Below are positions 5,630-5,815 of a DNA stretch of 5,815 bases, in pieces (the stretch's first letter is position 1; each line of letters starts with the position of its first letter). This DNA is from Candidatus Bathyarchaeota archaeon (GTDB lineage Archaea; Thermoproteota; Bathyarchaeia; Bathyarchaeales; UBA233). A program made the position numbers and the translations under genes. Under the pieces are notes generated by a model. That model saw nothing but the letters and a program-made list of their open reading frames with translations. It searched no databases and was not told the DNA's origin. The DNA lies in the NCBI GenBank assembly GCA_003661945.1, contig QMXC01000084.1, forward strand, positions 1 to 5,815, written 5' to 3'.

Positions 5630-5815
5630 TTATGTTTCTTTCAGCGCTTCGATAAAGCTGTTGATTTCCTCCGTGGTGTTGTAGAAGTGTGGTGAAACCC
5701 TTATTCCATGAGAACGCGCGGAGACTACGAAGTTTTTCTCGGAAAGCTTTTCGACACGTTCGGATGCACGGTCAATTTTGAAGTTTACTATGCCCGACCT
5801 GTGTTCGCGTTCCTC
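5630..5815 (-). CDS. Class V aminotransferase / cysteine desulfurase-like PLP enzyme, C-terminal end (partial)
   Basis: The last 61 codons of a minus-strand gene are present and the rest lies beyond the window. The stop is TAA at 5632-5630. The visible end has HRSGIVNF (5-12), a spaced helix, then FVVSARSHGIRVSPHFYN (29-46) and TTEEINSFIEAL. This is the usual C-terminal small domain of fold-type I PLP enzymes of aminotransferase class V (SufS/CsdB-like cysteine desulfurases, selenocysteine lyases and isopenicillin-N-epimerase-like proteins). The conserved Arg in GIRVSPHFYN normally binds the substrate carboxylate. The PLP lysine and any active-site cysteine lie outside, so the reaction cannot be told. 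The closely following GNAT gene probably shares its transcript. Confidence 0.85.
   Translation of the reverse strand, partial: EEREHRSGIVNFKIDRASERVEKLSEKNFVVSARSHGIRVSPHFYNTTEEINSFIEALKET

Noticed and set aside
1..5815. CRISPR array, insertion sequence, integrase, tRNA or defence island
   Set aside because: No spaced direct repeats, terminal inverted repeats around a gene, transposase motifs or cloverleaf; all sizeable genes have housekeeping or general-enzyme families.

Overview
The window reads as a stretch of an archaeal chromosome, densely packed with housekeeping genes. The archaeal assignment rests on a 20S proteasome beta subunit, sn-glycerol-1-phosphate dehydrogenase (the enzyme that sets archaeal lipid stereochemistry), a UPF0179 protein and a long-type archaeal FKBP. 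AT-rich TATA-like elements, rather than bacterial -35/-10 pairs, precede several genes. The gene set and protein style resemble uncultivated Thermoproteota (Bathyarchaeia-like) or a deep euryarchaeal lineage; that placement is inference only.

Layout. Positions 1-69 (minus) are the first codons of a gene just behind the proteasome gene, probably the archaeal CPSF-like beta-CASP RNase. Positions 90-731 (minus) are psmB. Positions 843-2432 (minus) are a GH57 glucan-acting enzyme with a DUF5752-like C-terminal extension. Positions 2433-2554 are a divergent promoter region with a striking nested palindrome. Positions 2555-4077 (plus) hold egsA and a cysteine-rich UPF0179 gene, coupled stop-to-start (TAATG). 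Positions 4040-4738 (minus) are a SlyD-like FKBP prolyl isomerase whose 3' end overlaps the UPF0179 gene tail-to-tail by 38 bp. Positions 4816-5607 (minus) are a GNAT protein that looks like a tandem of two GNAT folds. Positions 5630-5815 (minus) are the C-terminal end of a class V aminotransferase / cysteine desulfurase-like PLP enzyme cut by the window edge.

How the genes relate. psmB and the downstream RNase-like gene (20-nt gap) probably share a transcript, linking protein and RNA turnover. EgsA and UPF0179 are almost certainly co-translated. The PLP enzyme and the GNAT gene (22-nt gap) probably share a transcript. The GH57 gene and the egsA operon fire from one shared intergenic region, so central carbohydrate use and lipid backbone synthesis could be co-regulated there.

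I found no CRISPR array, mobile element, RNA gene, toxin-antitoxin pair or defence cassette. No gene-free stretch exceeds about 125 bases. The most interesting leads are the palindromic divergent promoter, the shared TAAGCTTTAA element, and the coupling of egsA to an uncharacterised protein with nine cysteines. I do not see evidence for a clearly new system.
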